Below, piece by piece: positions 1 to 9,570 of a stretch of DNA of 64,000 nucleotides. The number at the start of each line of letters is the position of its first letter. Position 1 is the first letter of the stretch. Origin of the DNA: Proteus terrae (GTDB lineage: Bacteria; Pseudomonadota; Gammaproteobacteria; Enterobacterales; Enterobacteriaceae); the NCBI RefSeq assembly GCF_003144325.1, contig NZ_PENS01000009.1, positions 62,001 to 126,000 on the forward strand. Direction: 5' to 3'. A program made the translations under genes and the position numbers. A model generated the notes under the pieces. That model was not told the DNA's origin. It saw only the letters and a program-made list of their open reading frames with translations, and searched no databases.

Positions 1-4
1 TCTA

Positions 5-1000
5 ATGAAAAAAATAATAATATTTGGAGCTACTGGTAATGTTGGCTCCTACCTAACCCGTTATTGTTCAGATTTTTTTAACGAGAATAATTTTGAAATT
101 ATTGCGGTTGGTAGTCGTGAAACTAATACTTTTGATGCATATAATATAAAATATATTAGTGTTGATATTACAAACTCAGCTGATTTTGAAAAATTACCTA
201 CTGATAATATTCATGCTGTTATGCTTTTAGCAGCAAAAATCCCATCTTATATGGATGAGTATGACCCTCATGAGTATTTAAATGTAAATATCATGGGTGC
301 TTTTAACGTATTAGAATATTGCAGAAAAGTTAAAGCTGATAGAATTCTTTATACTCAAACTGTTTTCGACATATCATTACATGCAGGAGAAAATATTACT
401 TTATCGCCTGACTTAGAAAAGAATTTTGATTATAAAGGTGATCATGCCGTCTATGTTATTTCAAAAAATACTGCTTTAGAATTAATTGAGCATTATCATC
501 AAGAATATAATCTTAAAAAATTTATTTTTAGGTTACCTACTATATATAATTACAGCCCATATCATTATTATTTTCCAAATGGAAAAAAAGCTAAAAGACC
601 TTTATACCAAATGATAGAAAAAGCAGAAAAAGGTGAAGATATCGAATTATGGGGAAACCCAAATTACGCTAAAGATATGGTTTATGTTGATGACTTTAGC
701 CAGATGCTATGTAAAGCAACATTAGTGAATAGAAACGAAGGTTTTTATAATATAGGTACAGGTATTCCTATTACACTCCAGAAACAGATAGAAACTATCA
801 TTGATGTTTTTTCTCCTCCAGAAAAAAAATCAAAAATCATTTATATGCCAAATAAACCATATGGTGGCGGCTTTCTAATGGATGTATCAAATGCTAAAGA
901 AGAGCTAGGCTATGAGCCACAATATGATTGTAAAAAACTATTTGAAGCTTACAAAGCTGAAATGGACCTAAAAAGATTCGACGAGCTTCGTAAGAAATAA
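5..1000 (+). CDS. NAD-dependent epimerase/dehydratase (extended SDR)
   Basis: This 331-residue protein is an extended short-chain dehydrogenase, the family that epimerises or dehydrates nucleotide sugars in the cytoplasm. The Rossmann motif GATGNVG lies at residues 8-14 and a YVISK stretch fits the YxxxK catalytic pair. A central LWGNPNYAKDMVYVDD segment is typical of sugar-nucleotide epimerases. The N-terminus looks complete because the glycine motif sits at the usual distance from the start, but the upstream DNA is outside the window. It is AT-rich like the O-antigen genes, yet lies before the JUMPStart element and is followed by an inverted repeat, so it is probably a separate transcription unit. 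The substrate cannot be told from the sequence. Confidence 0.85.
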   Translation: MKKIIIFGATGNVGSYLTRYCSDFFNENNFEIIAVGSRETNTFDAYNIKYISVDITNSADFEKLPTDNIHAVMLLAAKIPSYMDEYDPHEYLNVNIMGAFNVLEYCRKVKADRILYTQTVFDISLHAGENITLSPDLEKNFDYKGDHAVYVISKNTALELIEHYHQEYNLKKFIFRLPTIYNYSPYHYYFPNGKKAKRPLYQMIEKAEKGEDIELWGNPNYAKDMVYVDDFSQMLCKATLVNRNEGFYNIGTGIPITLQKQIETIIDVFSPPEKKSKIIYMPNKPYGGGFLMDVSNAKEELGYEPQYDCKKLFEAYKAEMDLKRFDELRKK

Positions 1001-1021
1001 ATATTATTGATTCAACCTCTA

Positions 1022-1084
1022 CTGCCATCTACTTACACTGTATTTATATTATTGATAGTAATATTTAGATGGCAGCCTATTTTT
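1022..1084 (+). terminator. Putative terminator after the epimerase gene
   Basis: A perfect 10-bp inverted repeat (1022-1031 with 1066-1075) encloses a 34-base AT-rich loop and is followed by a T-rich stretch. The loop is long, so this is only a moderate candidate. It would separate the first gene from the O-antigen operon. Confidence 0.4.
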
Positions 1085-1432
1085 CTAGACTATCCTTTCA
1101 CCTTACCCTTCGAGGTACCTATTTTCGAGTACCAATTTGTCAAGAAATAGAGTAACAAAACTTCTACATTGATATATAGCACTATTTATTAGAAAAGAGG
1201 CAGCATGTTCTCTTTGTTATCACCTAACGATGCAATTCAGAATGATCTGTCTGAATCGACCGCTATTCCAGTATTTATATATCCTCAATCAATGGTAAAA
1301 TACCCAGCTATTACTTGACCGTCTGGTTTGAAGAGTCTACTCTCAGTGCGGTTTTTAGCATATTGATAAAGTATGCTTATATAATTAAACCCTTATATTA
1401 CAGATAGATAAGGGTTTATAAAAATGAATTTT
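1076..1432. other. Non-coding leader region upstream of the O-antigen operon
   Basis: No convincing gene is seen here. The stretch is AT-rich and probably holds the O-antigen operon promoter; a TATAAT hexamer lies at 1380-1385 but has no good -35 partner. A perfect 11-bp inverted repeat (1386-1396 with 1408-1418, loop 11) follows directly and is listed separately. Confidence 0.5.
1386..1418 (+). repeat. Perfect stem-loop just before JUMPStart
   Basis: The arms TAAACCCTTAT and ATAAGGGTTTA pair perfectly over 11 bp with an 11-base loop. It lies 15 bases before the JUMPStart element in the probable 5' untranslated leader. It could be a weak terminator or pause hairpin that RfaH-modified polymerase overcomes; that role is inference. 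Confidence 0.5.
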
Positions 1433-1470
1433 GGCGCTCTGGGGGCCGTAAACCCAGTGCGGTAGCTTTG
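1433..1470 (+). promoter_or_regulatory. JUMPStart element with ops site (RfaH loading)
   Basis: The segment shows the conserved JUMPStart pieces in order: GCGCTCTGGGGGC, GTAAACCCA and GCGGTAGCTTTG. The last contains the ops core GCGGTAGC at about 1459-1466. In enterobacteria, ops in the non-template strand pauses RNA polymerase and recruits RfaH, which suppresses termination in long O-antigen and core operons. It lies 24 bases before wzx and so marks the 5' leader of the operon. Confidence 0.85.
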
Positions 1471-1493
1471 TACATAATAAAATAAATACTACT

Positions 1494-2765
1494 ATGCCAG
1501 TAAAGAAAAATTTTTTTATCCTATTCATATTAGCATTCAGTACATTTGCTGGTGCATTTATGAGTTTTATCTTTCAAACTATTGTAGCTAGAAATTTATC
1601 ACCAACTGAATTTGGCTTTTTTTCTGCCACTAATACTTTGATTTTAACTGTTTCTCCACTTTGTGGTTTTGGAGTAGCTCAATTTATTTTAAAATCGTTT
1701 GCAAATTATGGCATATATGCGAAAAATTTTTTACCTATAATAAGATCATTTATATTTAAAACCACAGCACTAGTAATATCATCTATAATACTTTATCTTT
1801 TTTTATTTCATAATGGAATTGATCTTACTTTATCTTTATTAATGTTATTTATGATCATTCCTATACTTTTAACTGAAGTTACAAGTTGTTTATTTCAACT
1901 GGAAAGAAATTATATTAAACTAGCGTTAACTCAATCGATTATAAATTGGATAAAACCAATTATTCTATTAATTAGTATATGTTTTTTTAGTAAGAATATA
2001 AACACTGTGGTTATTAGTATTTTTATATCATCTATAATAGCATCAATACTACTTTATCCGTCTACAATACGTTTTTTCTTAGGAAGAATAAATTTAGAAA
2101 ACTATAACTTCACATTACCTCCACAAAAAAACATAACTATTAAGAATGTAATAATTGATTCCATTCCCTTCGGAATGTCTGGCTTTCTTTATTTAATCTA
2201 CTTTCAACTAAATATTCTTTTATTAAAATTAATATCAAGTTCTTTAGATGCAGGGATATATAGTGTTGCATTTATAATAATATCAGCGACAACTTTGATT
2301 CCAAACATTATATACCAGAAATTCTTATTACCAAAGTTACATGTATGGGCTTATCATGAATATGAAAAGTTAAAAAAAGTATATTTCCTAGGAAATATAC
2401 TAATGCTTACATTAGGGATGGTAATCGCTATAAGTATATATTTTCTAGCCCCATTAATTATTAACAATATCTTTGGTGAAAGATATCACGAGTCAATAAT
2501 TATTTTAAAATACTTATCTTTCTGCATACCTTTTTATTATATATCAAGTAATGCAGGTGCTATTCTAAACACAAGAAATCTTATTTCTATTAAAATAAAA
2601 TGCATGGGAATAACTGCTATATATAGTGTAATATCAAATATTATTTTTATTTATACTATGGGGATTTTGGGTGGTGTTTTATCCACACTAACAAGCAATA
2701 TTTTATTAATGTTTTTATATATAGTAGCGAATAATAAACATATGTTAAAGGAACCAAATGTCTGA
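1494..2765 (+). CDS. wzx: O-antigen flippase Wzx
   Basis: This 423-residue protein is almost wholly hydrophobic, with about 12 predicted membrane segments. Its N-terminus (ARNLSPTEFGFFSATNTLI) is typical of the Wzx/MATE-like polysaccharide exporter family. It should flip undecaprenyl-linked O-units across the inner membrane for polymerisation by Wzy. It is the first gene after JUMPStart, and its last 8 bases overlap the next gene, so they are translationally linked. No clear Shine-Dalgarno precedes the chosen ATG. Base composition is very AT-rich, as is usual for horizontally exchanged O-antigen genes. The transporter family call is firm; naming it wzx relies on context with wzy and waaL. Confidence 0.88.
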   Translation: MPVKKNFFILFILAFSTFAGAFMSFIFQTIVARNLSPTEFGFFSATNTLILTVSPLCGFGVAQFILKSFANYGIYAKNFLPIIRSFIFKTTALVISSIILYLFLFHNGIDLTLSLLMLFMIIPILLTEVTSCLFQLERNYIKLALTQSIINWIKPIILLISICFFSKNINTVVISIFISSIIASILLYPSTIRFFLGRINLENYNFTLPPQKNITIKNVIIDSIPFGMSGFLYLIYFQLNILLLKLISSSLDAGIYSVAFIIISATTLIPNIIYQKFLLPKLHVWAYHEYEKLKKVYFLGNILMLTLGMVIAISIYFLAPLIINNIFGERYHESIIILKYLSFCIPFYYISSNAGAILNTRNLISIKIKCMGITAIYSVISNIIFIYTMGILGGVLSTLTSNILLMFLYIVANNKHMLKEPNV

Positions 2766-4128
2766 TAAAATATCAATAAAAACAGTTATTGAAAATAATT
2801 TTTGCATTGGATGTGGTAGTTGCTGTTACAAAAAAAACAGCAATATGAAAATTGACAGTAACTTATTATTAACTCCTGACAAAATACATTTTGATTTAGA
2901 ATCAAATAATATCTGTCCAATTATTTCTAATGTAGATGAAAGTGCTCTTGCGATAAAACGTCATTCAAATATAGAAAATATAAAGCATGATGAAAAATTA
3001 GGATATTATTTAGATAATTTTGCTGGTTATATAAATAATGACGTATTAAGAGAAAAATCAAGTTCAGGTGGTTTAACAACTTGGATAATAGAAAAACTAT
3101 TTGAACAGGATTTAATTGATGGAGTTATTCATGTTGGTAAATCTGAAGATAAGAATAATACTTTTGGATATAAAATATCTAATAACATTGAAGAATTGAG
3201 AGAAAATAGAAAATCTCGCTATTATCCAACTCATTTTGATTTGGCTTTAGAAAAAATTGATTTCCAAAAAAGATATGCTTTTATTGGAATACCTTGTTAT
3301 ATAAAAGCAATTAGACTATTAATGGAAAAAAATCCTGAATTAAAAAATTCTATTATTTTTCTTATCGGTATTTTTTGTGGACATTTAAAGTCTCAGGCAT
3401 TTTCAAAAATATTGGGTTGGCAATTAAATATTCCACCTGATGAATTAATAGATATTGATTTTCGTGTAAAAAACAAAAGTGGCGCTGCTAGTTATTATAG
3501 TGTAGAGGCCTCCTCATCTACAAAAAAGAAATTATCCTTAAACAATAAGCTATATGGAACAGATTGGGGACTTGGTCTATTTAAACCTAAAGCATGTGAT
3601 TGGTGTGATGATATCACCGCTGAAACAGCAGATATAGCATTCGGTGATGCTTGGTTGCCTGAATATGTAAATGACCCTCTTGGTACTAACATTCTGGTTG
3701 TCAGACACCCAGTTTTATTAGAAATATTAAAAACTGGAAAAGAACAAAAAAATATAACTTTAAATAAGTTAGATAAAAATGACATCATTAAATCACAATC
3801 TGGTAATTACAGACATCGCAGAGAAGGAATTATAGCTAGAAATAAATTTTATGCTCATGAGAACCTATGGCACCCTCAAAAAAGAATATTTAAAGAAACT
3901 CCTCCATTAACAAAAATTAGATATGCAATCTATATAGAAAGATATAAAATATCCCAATCCTCTCACGAGATTTTTAAAAATAATTTAGACTCTGGAAATA
4001 TATTTAAATTCTTATACCAAATGACAAGACAAGAGTTAAAATATAGGAAACTGAATAAACAATTAATAAAAACATTAGTTAAATATTTCATATACAATAT
4101 AAGAATTTTAAAAAATAGGATTTATTAA
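2758..4128 (+). CDS. FrhB-family (coenzyme F420 hydrogenase beta-like) iron-sulfur protein
   Basis: This 456-residue protein carries an N-terminal cluster motif CIGCGSCC (Cys16, 19, 22, 23), a GIFCGHLKS block and a later CDWCDD pair. Together these match the FrhB/FdhB N- and C-terminal domain family. Members bind [4Fe-4S] clusters and often flavin. In polysaccharide loci they recur beside pyruvyl-transferase-family proteins, with unknown redox chemistry. The start is supported by AAAGGA a few bases upstream, inside the end of wzx. The gene directly precedes a polysaccharide pyruvyl-transferase-family gene with a 2-base gap, which fits that known pairing. The substrate is unknown; F420 itself is not expected in this host. 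Confidence 0.82.
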   Translation: MSDKISIKTVIENNFCIGCGSCCYKKNSNMKIDSNLLLTPDKIHFDLESNNICPIISNVDESALAIKRHSNIENIKHDEKLGYYLDNFAGYINNDVLREKSSSGGLTTWIIEKLFEQDLIDGVIHVGKSEDKNNTFGYKISNNIEELRENRKSRYYPTHFDLALEKIDFQKRYAFIGIPCYIKAIRLLMEKNPELKNSIIFLIGIFCGHLKSQAFSKILGWQLNIPPDELIDIDFRVKNKSGAASYYSVEASSSTKKKLSLNNKLYGTDWGLGLFKPKACDWCDDITAETADIAFGDAWLPEYVNDPLGTNILVVRHPVLLEILKTGKEQKNITLNKLDKNDIIKSQSGNYRHRREGIIARNKFYAHENLWHPQKRIFKETPPLTKIRYAIYIERYKISQSSHEIFKNNLDSGNIFKFLYQMTRQELKYRKLNKQLIKTLVKYFIYNIRILKNRIY

Positions 4129-4130
4129 AC

Positions 4131-5210
4131 ATGAATATTGGTCTAGTAACTTTAACTCCAAATATAAATTATGGTGGTACATTACAATGTTTCGCACTAT
4201 ATAGTTATTTAAAACAGCAAGGACACTCTGTCACTTTATTAAATATAACTCCAGAATTAAAAAAAACAAGAAAAATAATAATAAGCCTACTTGAAAACCT
4301 TCCATTTATTGATATAAAAAACATAAAAAATATAAAACTACAAAAAAAATTTCATTCAAATTGGATTGAATCTAACATTCCTGATAAAAGTAAAGAATTA
4401 AGAACATTAGAGGATATTAATAATATAATAGAACAGTATGATTTTGATGCGTTAATTGTCGGGAGTGATCAAGTTTGGCGTTGGGAATATATAAACAATC
4501 CCATATATAAAGCCTATTTTTTAAACTTTAAAACAAAGAAAAAAATAAAAAAAATATCTTATGCCGCATCTTTCGGAAAAGGAGAATGGGGAAATAATAA
4601 TAATATTTTAGAAATTAGTAGCTTTCTTGCTGATTTTAAAGCTATATCTGTTAGAGAAAAATCAGGCATAAAAATATGTCAAAAAACATTCAATCTTAAT
4701 ATGCCTATTGTTCATACTTTAGATCCAACATTGTTAATTAATAAATCTATATATAATAAATTTATAAAAAAAATAGATACACCTTTTGTATTAAGTTATA
4801 TTCTTGACCAAAATGATCAATTGGATGATTTGATAAATGAATTTAAAAACATTGATATTATTGACATATATAAAAATAAAAAATTATTATCTATAAATGA
4901 ATGGTTAAGCTTATTTAATAATTCAAAATATATAATAACTGATTCTTTTCATGGTATGGTTTTTTCTATTATTTTTAATAAAAATTTTACTGTCATTATT
5001 AATGAAAAGAGAGGTGCTGATAGATTTTTATCTCTACTGAAAGAATTAGGACTGATGGATAGAATTATATACTCAGCTACTATATCAAATAAAGAAAAAC
5101 TAATTAAAAATATAGAAAAACCTATAGATTATGAAGTAATTAACAATAAATTACTAGAGCTAAAAATAAAATCAGAAAATTTTATTTTGAGTGCATTGAA
5201 TGATGAATAA
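4131..5210 (+). CDS. Polysaccharide pyruvyl transferase family protein
   Basis: This 359-residue cytoplasmic protein starts with the family signature NYGGTLQCFALYSYL and carries GSDQVWRW in the middle and DSFHGMVFSIIF near the C-terminus. These are the three blocks expected in the WcaK/CsaB polysaccharide pyruvyl transferase family. Such enzymes add ketal-linked pyruvate from phosphoenolpyruvate to a sugar, although members beside FrhB-like proteins are poorly characterised. It lies 2 bases after the FrhB-like gene and overlaps the following GT2 gene by 11 bases, so it is central in the O-antigen operon. It may make the O-unit acidic; the chemistry is inferred. Confidence 0.85.
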   Translation: MNIGLVTLTPNINYGGTLQCFALYSYLKQQGHSVTLLNITPELKKTRKIIISLLENLPFIDIKNIKNIKLQKKFHSNWIESNIPDKSKELRTLEDINNIIEQYDFDALIVGSDQVWRWEYINNPIYKAYFLNFKTKKKIKKISYAASFGKGEWGNNNNILEISSFLADFKAISVREKSGIKICQKTFNLNMPIVHTLDPTLLINKSIYNKFIKKIDTPFVLSYILDQNDQLDDLINEFKNIDIIDIYKNKKLLSINEWLSLFNNSKYIITDSFHGMVFSIIFNKNFTVIINEKRGADRFLSLLKELGLMDRIIYSATISNKEKLIKNIEKPIDYEVINNKLLELKIKSENFILSALNDE

Positions 5211-6159
5211 TATATATTTTAGTGTTGTTATACCTCTATACAATAAACAAGAGTCTATTTTAAGAGCAATTGATTCTGTTTTAAAACAAAGCTATGTTTA
5301 TTTTGAGCTAATTATTATTAATGATGGCTCAACAGATAATAGTAAGAAGGTTATTGATGATAACGTATCTGATTCAAGGGTAAAAATTTTTGATCAATCT
5401 AATTCAGGTGTATCTATAACTAGAAATAACGGTATAAAAAAATCAAAATATAATTATGTATGTTTATTGGATGCAGATGATACATGGTCACCAAACTTTC
5501 TCAATGAAATAAAAAAACTAGTAAATCAAGATCCTAATTGTAGTTTATATAGTACACGTTACAAGGAAATTTATCCTTGTGGTAAAGAATTTATTGGTAA
5601 GTTATCCTTAGCAAAAAATCATTTTGGTATTGTACACAACTTCTATGCGGCTTATGCTCGAAGCCGCTCTTTAATCCACTCATCATCTGTCTGTATTAAT
5701 AAATCAATAATGGAAAAAGTTAGTTATTTTCCTGAAAATATAAAATTAGGTGAAGATATATTTACTTGGTTAAAACTTGCTGAAAATAATGATGTAAGTT
5801 TTTCATCCACCATATGCTCAACAGTTCATAGAGATGCAGAAAATAGAACAAATACGCATACATCGTTAGATGTTCTTTATCATATTAAATATTATCTATC
5901 TAATGATGGATTAAAAATAATTAATAAATTAGATATAAAAAAGAGAAATCAACTTCTACAATTTTTGTATCGAAATTTATTTGTAAATGCAATATATTCA
6001 TTATCTAAAAAAAATAAATATGTTTTTAAAAGTTATTGTGAAATTATCAAAAAACATAATTTATGTCTATTTTTTATATTAAAGGGAATTGAAATATTAC
6101 TTCCAATAAAAATCATCAATTCTTTGGCTAATATTAGAAATAAATTACAAAATGAATAA
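5200..6159 (+). CDS. Family 2 glycosyltransferase (O-unit assembly)
   Basis: This 319-residue enzyme has the GT-A fold signature FSVVIPLYNKQESILRAI at the N-terminus, NDGSTDN for nucleotide binding and a metal-binding DADD motif. It should transfer one sugar from a nucleotide donor to the growing undecaprenyl-linked O-unit on the cytoplasmic face of the inner membrane. The C-terminal part is basic and partly hydrophobic, which suggests membrane association. Two adjacent ATG codons (5200 and 5203) are possible starts. It overlaps the preceding gene by 11 bases and the next by one. Donor and linkage cannot be read from the sequence. Confidence 0.88.
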   Translation: MMNNIYFSVVIPLYNKQESILRAIDSVLKQSYVYFELIIINDGSTDNSKKVIDDNVSDSRVKIFDQSNSGVSITRNNGIKKSKYNYVCLLDADDTWSPNFLNEIKKLVNQDPNCSLYSTRYKEIYPCGKEFIGKLSLAKNHFGIVHNFYAAYARSRSLIHSSSVCINKSIMEKVSYFPENIKLGEDIFTWLKLAENNDVSFSSTICSTVHRDAENRTNTHTSLDVLYHIKYYLSNDGLKIINKLDIKKRNQLLQFLYRNLFVNAIYSLSKKNKYVFKSYCEIIKKHNLCLFFILKGIEILLPIKIINSLANIRNKLQNE

Positions 6160-7331
6160 TGCTTATTATGAACACTAAAAATATTTTTTTATTTATACCT
6201 TTTTCTTTTTTGCCTTTCTCTCCATTACTAACATTTTTAAGTAGTATCATATTATTACTTTTTTCATCAAAATTAACCTATAATAAAGAAAGAATTATAT
6301 TAAGTTTATTCTGTATATATAGTTTATTATTCATTGTTGCCTCTCGTTCATATATAGATGAATTAGAACATGACCTTTCACACTATTACTTAGTATATAA
6401 AAATTTAGGTGATGGAAACATTAATGAGCTATTTGGTTTTGGTAATGGATTAGAAATTGGCTGGCCTATATTATATGGAAGCATCTCATTTTTTTTCCCT
6501 AATTTAACACCTATCGGAATAGCTATAATAAATTCTAGTATATGTTGTATCTTATTTCTTATATGGCTTGAAAAATATGGCTATGCCTTTTTTCACTGCA
6601 AAAATAAATCAATAGCAGCTGCCTTTGTGTTTACTTTCTTGAGTGTTCAAACCTTTGGTTATTTAGAAAGACAAGCTATTTCTACTGTATTTATTTTATT
6701 TGCAATATCTACGAATAAATATAAGTCTCTTGTCTATACTATACTTGCAACTTCATTTCACTTAACAGCAATTCCATTAGTAATTCTATATAAATTAACT
6801 CTTAGTAGGTATATAACTCAAGTAAAATTACTCTCCTTTTTTATAATAATAATAATTTTTAGATTATTCTATCAATCCATTTTGGAAAATCTTTTTATTT
6901 TCAAAGAAATATTACCAGTGCTAGGAAAGTTAAATTATTATATTATTACATTTAATGATTTTAAAATAACATCATATAGATTTATGATTCTTGTATTTCC
7001 TTTACTACTATCTATATTATTCTTATTGCGAAAAGAGAAAGAAACATATCATATTCATAAATTCATCGCTGTTAATTCATTTTTATATATATCTTTTATA
7101 GGTATTCCTTTACTTCCTGAACGAATAAATTTTTCTTTACTTTATCTATATGGCCTTTTTGTATACTTTTTATTTTATAAAAATTATAAAGAATTAACTT
7201 TCTTTTTCTTAATTATTTATATTTTATTTTTTATTTTAGAAAAAACCAATATTTTAAACAATGGCATTAATCAATTTTGGATTCGTTATCCTATTATTGA
7301 TTTATCTCCTTTCTATTATTTTACTTTTTAA
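6159..7331 (+). CDS. wzy: O-antigen polymerase Wzy (EpsG-like)
   Basis: This 390-residue protein has about 10 membrane segments and a periplasmic loop with DELEHDLSHYYLVYKN and EIGWPILYGS, followed by LERQAIS and FHLTAIPLVI. These blocks resemble the EpsG-type polymerase family. As the only such protein beside wzx it is the best candidate for the periplasmic polymerase that joins O-units. It starts by sharing one base with the stop of the preceding gene; ATG 6168 is an alternative start. Sequence conservation is low for this family, so the name rests on topology and position. Confidence 0.8.
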   Translation: MLIMNTKNIFLFIPFSFLPFSPLLTFLSSIILLLFSSKLTYNKERIILSLFCIYSLLFIVASRSYIDELEHDLSHYYLVYKNLGDGNINELFGFGNGLEIGWPILYGSISFFFPNLTPIGIAIINSSICCILFLIWLEKYGYAFFHCKNKSIAAAFVFTFLSVQTFGYLERQAISTVFILFAISTNKYKSLVYTILATSFHLTAIPLVILYKLTLSRYITQVKLLSFFIIIIIFRLFYQSILENLFIFKEILPVLGKLNYYIITFNDFKITSYRFMILVFPLLLSILFLLRKEKETYHIHKFIAVNSFLYISFIGIPLLPERINFSLLYLYGLFVYFLFYKNYKELTFFFLIIYILFFILEKTNILNNGINQFWIRYPIIDLSPFYYFTF

Positions 7332-7336
7332 TAATT

Positions 7337-8371
7337 ATGAAAAAACTAGCATTTATTATAACAAAATCTGAAGTGGGTGGAGCTCAAACTTGGGTTTCAG
7401 AGTTATATAAATATTTAAATCAATATTTTGATATTTATCTTATTACATCAGAAAAAGGCTGGTTGACTGAAGGAATCAATCAACCTAAAAAAACCATCCT
7501 TATTCCTGAGCTTTTATCATTAAAAAAGCCTATTACTATTTTAAAAATAGCTAATATTTTAAGAGAAAATAAAATAGATATAGTTATATCTAATTCAGCT
7601 AGTGCGGGTATTTATTCTCGATTATCAAGAGTTATATATAAACATAAGCATATATATGTTAGCCATGGTTGGTCATGTTTATATAATGGTGGAAAATTTA
7701 GCCATATTTTTTGTTTTATAGAGAAAATTTTATCGTATTTTTGTGATACTATCCTGTGTGTATCAAATAAAGATAAAGAAAATGCAATACAAAGGATAGG
7801 AATAAACCCCAAAAAAATATCAGTAATTTCAAATAGAACCATTCCTAAGCAACAAAAATTAGTCGTAAATAAAAGAAAAAAAATATTGTTCATAGGCCGT
7901 ATGGTATATCCTAAAAGACCGGATTTACTTTTATCTATTTCTAGCCATTTTCCAGATATGGATTTCTTTTTTATCGGTGATGGTCCATTACTTGAAAAAG
8001 TATCTCAACACTATAATAATTATGCTAATGTTTTTTTTCTTGGTAATATTAATAACTTTTCAGCTCATCATGAATACGATATTTTTGTTTTATGTTCTGA
8101 TAGCGAAGGTTTACCAATGTCAGCTATTGAATCTGGTTCTGCTGGTCTTCCTATGATATTAAGCAATGTGGGTGGTTGTCATGAATTAATATATACTGAA
8201 AATAATATATCTAATGGAGTCTTGATCAATAATAATGAAAAAGATTTAATAGATGCTCTTAATACGATTAATAATAATTACTCTGACTATCTACATTTCT
8301 CACAAAAAATAAGAGTTAATTATAATATCGAGAATATAATTCAAGATTATATTAACTTAATTTCTAAATAA
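7337..8371 (+). CDS. Family 4 glycosyltransferase (O-unit assembly)
   Basis: This 344-residue protein has the two-Rossmann GT-B layout. The N-terminal domain begins with a SEVGGAQTWVSEL acceptor/donor loop and the C-terminal domain starts with FIGRMVYPKRPD. The EX7E signature appears in DSEGLPMSAIES. It is a retaining GT4 enzyme that should add a sugar to the lipid-linked O-unit in the cytoplasm. It follows wzy by 5 bases and is part of the same operon. The donor sugar is not predictable. Confidence 0.88.
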   Translation: MKKLAFIITKSEVGGAQTWVSELYKYLNQYFDIYLITSEKGWLTEGINQPKKTILIPELLSLKKPITILKIANILRENKIDIVISNSASAGIYSRLSRVIYKHKHIYVSHGWSCLYNGGKFSHIFCFIEKILSYFCDTILCVSNKDKENAIQRIGINPKKISVISNRTIPKQQKLVVNKRKKILFIGRMVYPKRPDLLLSISSHFPDMDFFFIGDGPLLEKVSQHYNNYANVFFLGNINNFSAHHEYDIFVLCSDSEGLPMSAIESGSAGLPMILSNVGGCHELIYTENNISNGVLINNNEKDLIDALNTINNNYSDYLHFSQKIRVNYNIENIIQDYINLISK

Positions 8372-8388
8372 CTATATCAGGTAAAATT

Positions 8389-9336
8389 ATGCTAACAATC
8401 ATAGGTGGTTCAGGTTTTATTGGCACACGCCTTTCAGATCAACTAACTAAAGAAAATATTGAATTTAAAATTGTAGATATTGCTAAAAGTGAAAAATACC
8501 CTGAAAAATGGGTATTTGGTGATGTCACAAAACCCGAGTCATTATTAGAACCATTAAAAAACTCTAGTGTGATTATTAATTTAGCCGCACAACATAAAGA
8601 TAATGTTCACCCCATTAGCCTATATTATGATGTCAATGTGGATGGCGCTAAAAATGTCTGTGATGTAGCTGAACAATTAAATATTAAACATATCGTATTT
8701 ACTTCATCTGTTGCTGTATATGGATTTGTTGAAAAAGAAACTGGCGAAGATGGTGAATTCCATCCATTTAACGATTATGGAAAGTCAAAGCTTGAAGCTG
8801 AGCATAAATATGAAGCTTGGTATAAAAAAGATATTACAAATACTCTAGTTGTTATCAGACCAACTGTTGTATTCGGTGAAGGAAACCGAGGTAATGTCTA
8901 TAATTTATTCCGTCAAATAGCATCCGGTAAGTTTCTAATGGTTGGCTCTGGTAACAATCAGAAATCAATGGCTTACGTGGAAAACATTGCTTCATTCTTA
9001 AAATTTTCTACTCAACTAGAATCTGGGCACCACATATTTAATTATATTGATAAACCTGACTTTACAATGAATGAGCTCACAGACATTATCTATACAGCTT
9101 TAGATAAACGTCATAGTCATATTAAAGTACCTTATGCTATCGGATTACTTGGTGGATATTGCTTTGATATTCTTTCTAAAGTGACAGGTAAAGAATTTCC
9201 TGTTAGTAGTATTCGTATTAAGAAATTCTGTGCTCGAACTCAATTTAAATCAAATAGTATTGCTAATACTGATTTTAAAGCTCCAGTTACCCTTGAGCAA
9301 GGTATTGCTAACACAGTGAAAAATGAATTTTTATAA
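8389..9336 (+). CDS. NAD-dependent epimerase/dehydratase (nucleotide-sugar)
   Basis: This 315-residue extended SDR has GGSGFIG at residues 6-12, an SVAVYG block and YGKSK as the YxxxK catalytic pair. A later VIRPTVVFGEGNRGNVY segment is typical of UDP-sugar epimerases. It probably makes a nucleotide sugar for the O-unit, for example by C4 epimerisation. It is the last gene of the tight O-antigen operon and is followed by a 234-base gap before ugd. Its composition is slightly less AT-rich than the wzx-wzy block. The exact substrate is unknown. Confidence 0.85.
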   Translation: MLTIIGGSGFIGTRLSDQLTKENIEFKIVDIAKSEKYPEKWVFGDVTKPESLLEPLKNSSVIINLAAQHKDNVHPISLYYDVNVDGAKNVCDVAEQLNIKHIVFTSSVAVYGFVEKETGEDGEFHPFNDYGKSKLEAEHKYEAWYKKDITNTLVVIRPTVVFGEGNRGNVYNLFRQIASGKFLMVGSGNNQKSMAYVENIASFLKFSTQLESGHHIFNYIDKPDFTMNELTDIIYTALDKRHSHIKVPYAIGLLGGYCFDILSKVTGKEFPVSSIRIKKFCARTQFKSNSIANTDFKAPVTLEQGIANTVKNEFL

Positions 9337-9570
9337 TAAATTAGTTTTAAATGATCTATGTATTAACAAATAATTAAAATATACCCTACATTTCTCGACT
9401 TACTTTCTAATAAAAAATTAATTTTATATTAATTTAATAAGTATATGGTCCTTATGCATTGCTAAATGCACTATATCTTTACTAAAGGATGAAAATTAGC
9501 ACTAAAATATATATTTTTATCCTAGTATAGTAAAATTATATAAATACATATACTTTAGATAAGAGAAACC
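9337..9570. other. AT-rich gap between the O-antigen operon and ugd
   Basis: No gene is seen. The stretch is strongly AT-rich and probably contains the ugd promoter, but no -35/-10 pair stands out clearly enough to call. Confidence 0.4.
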
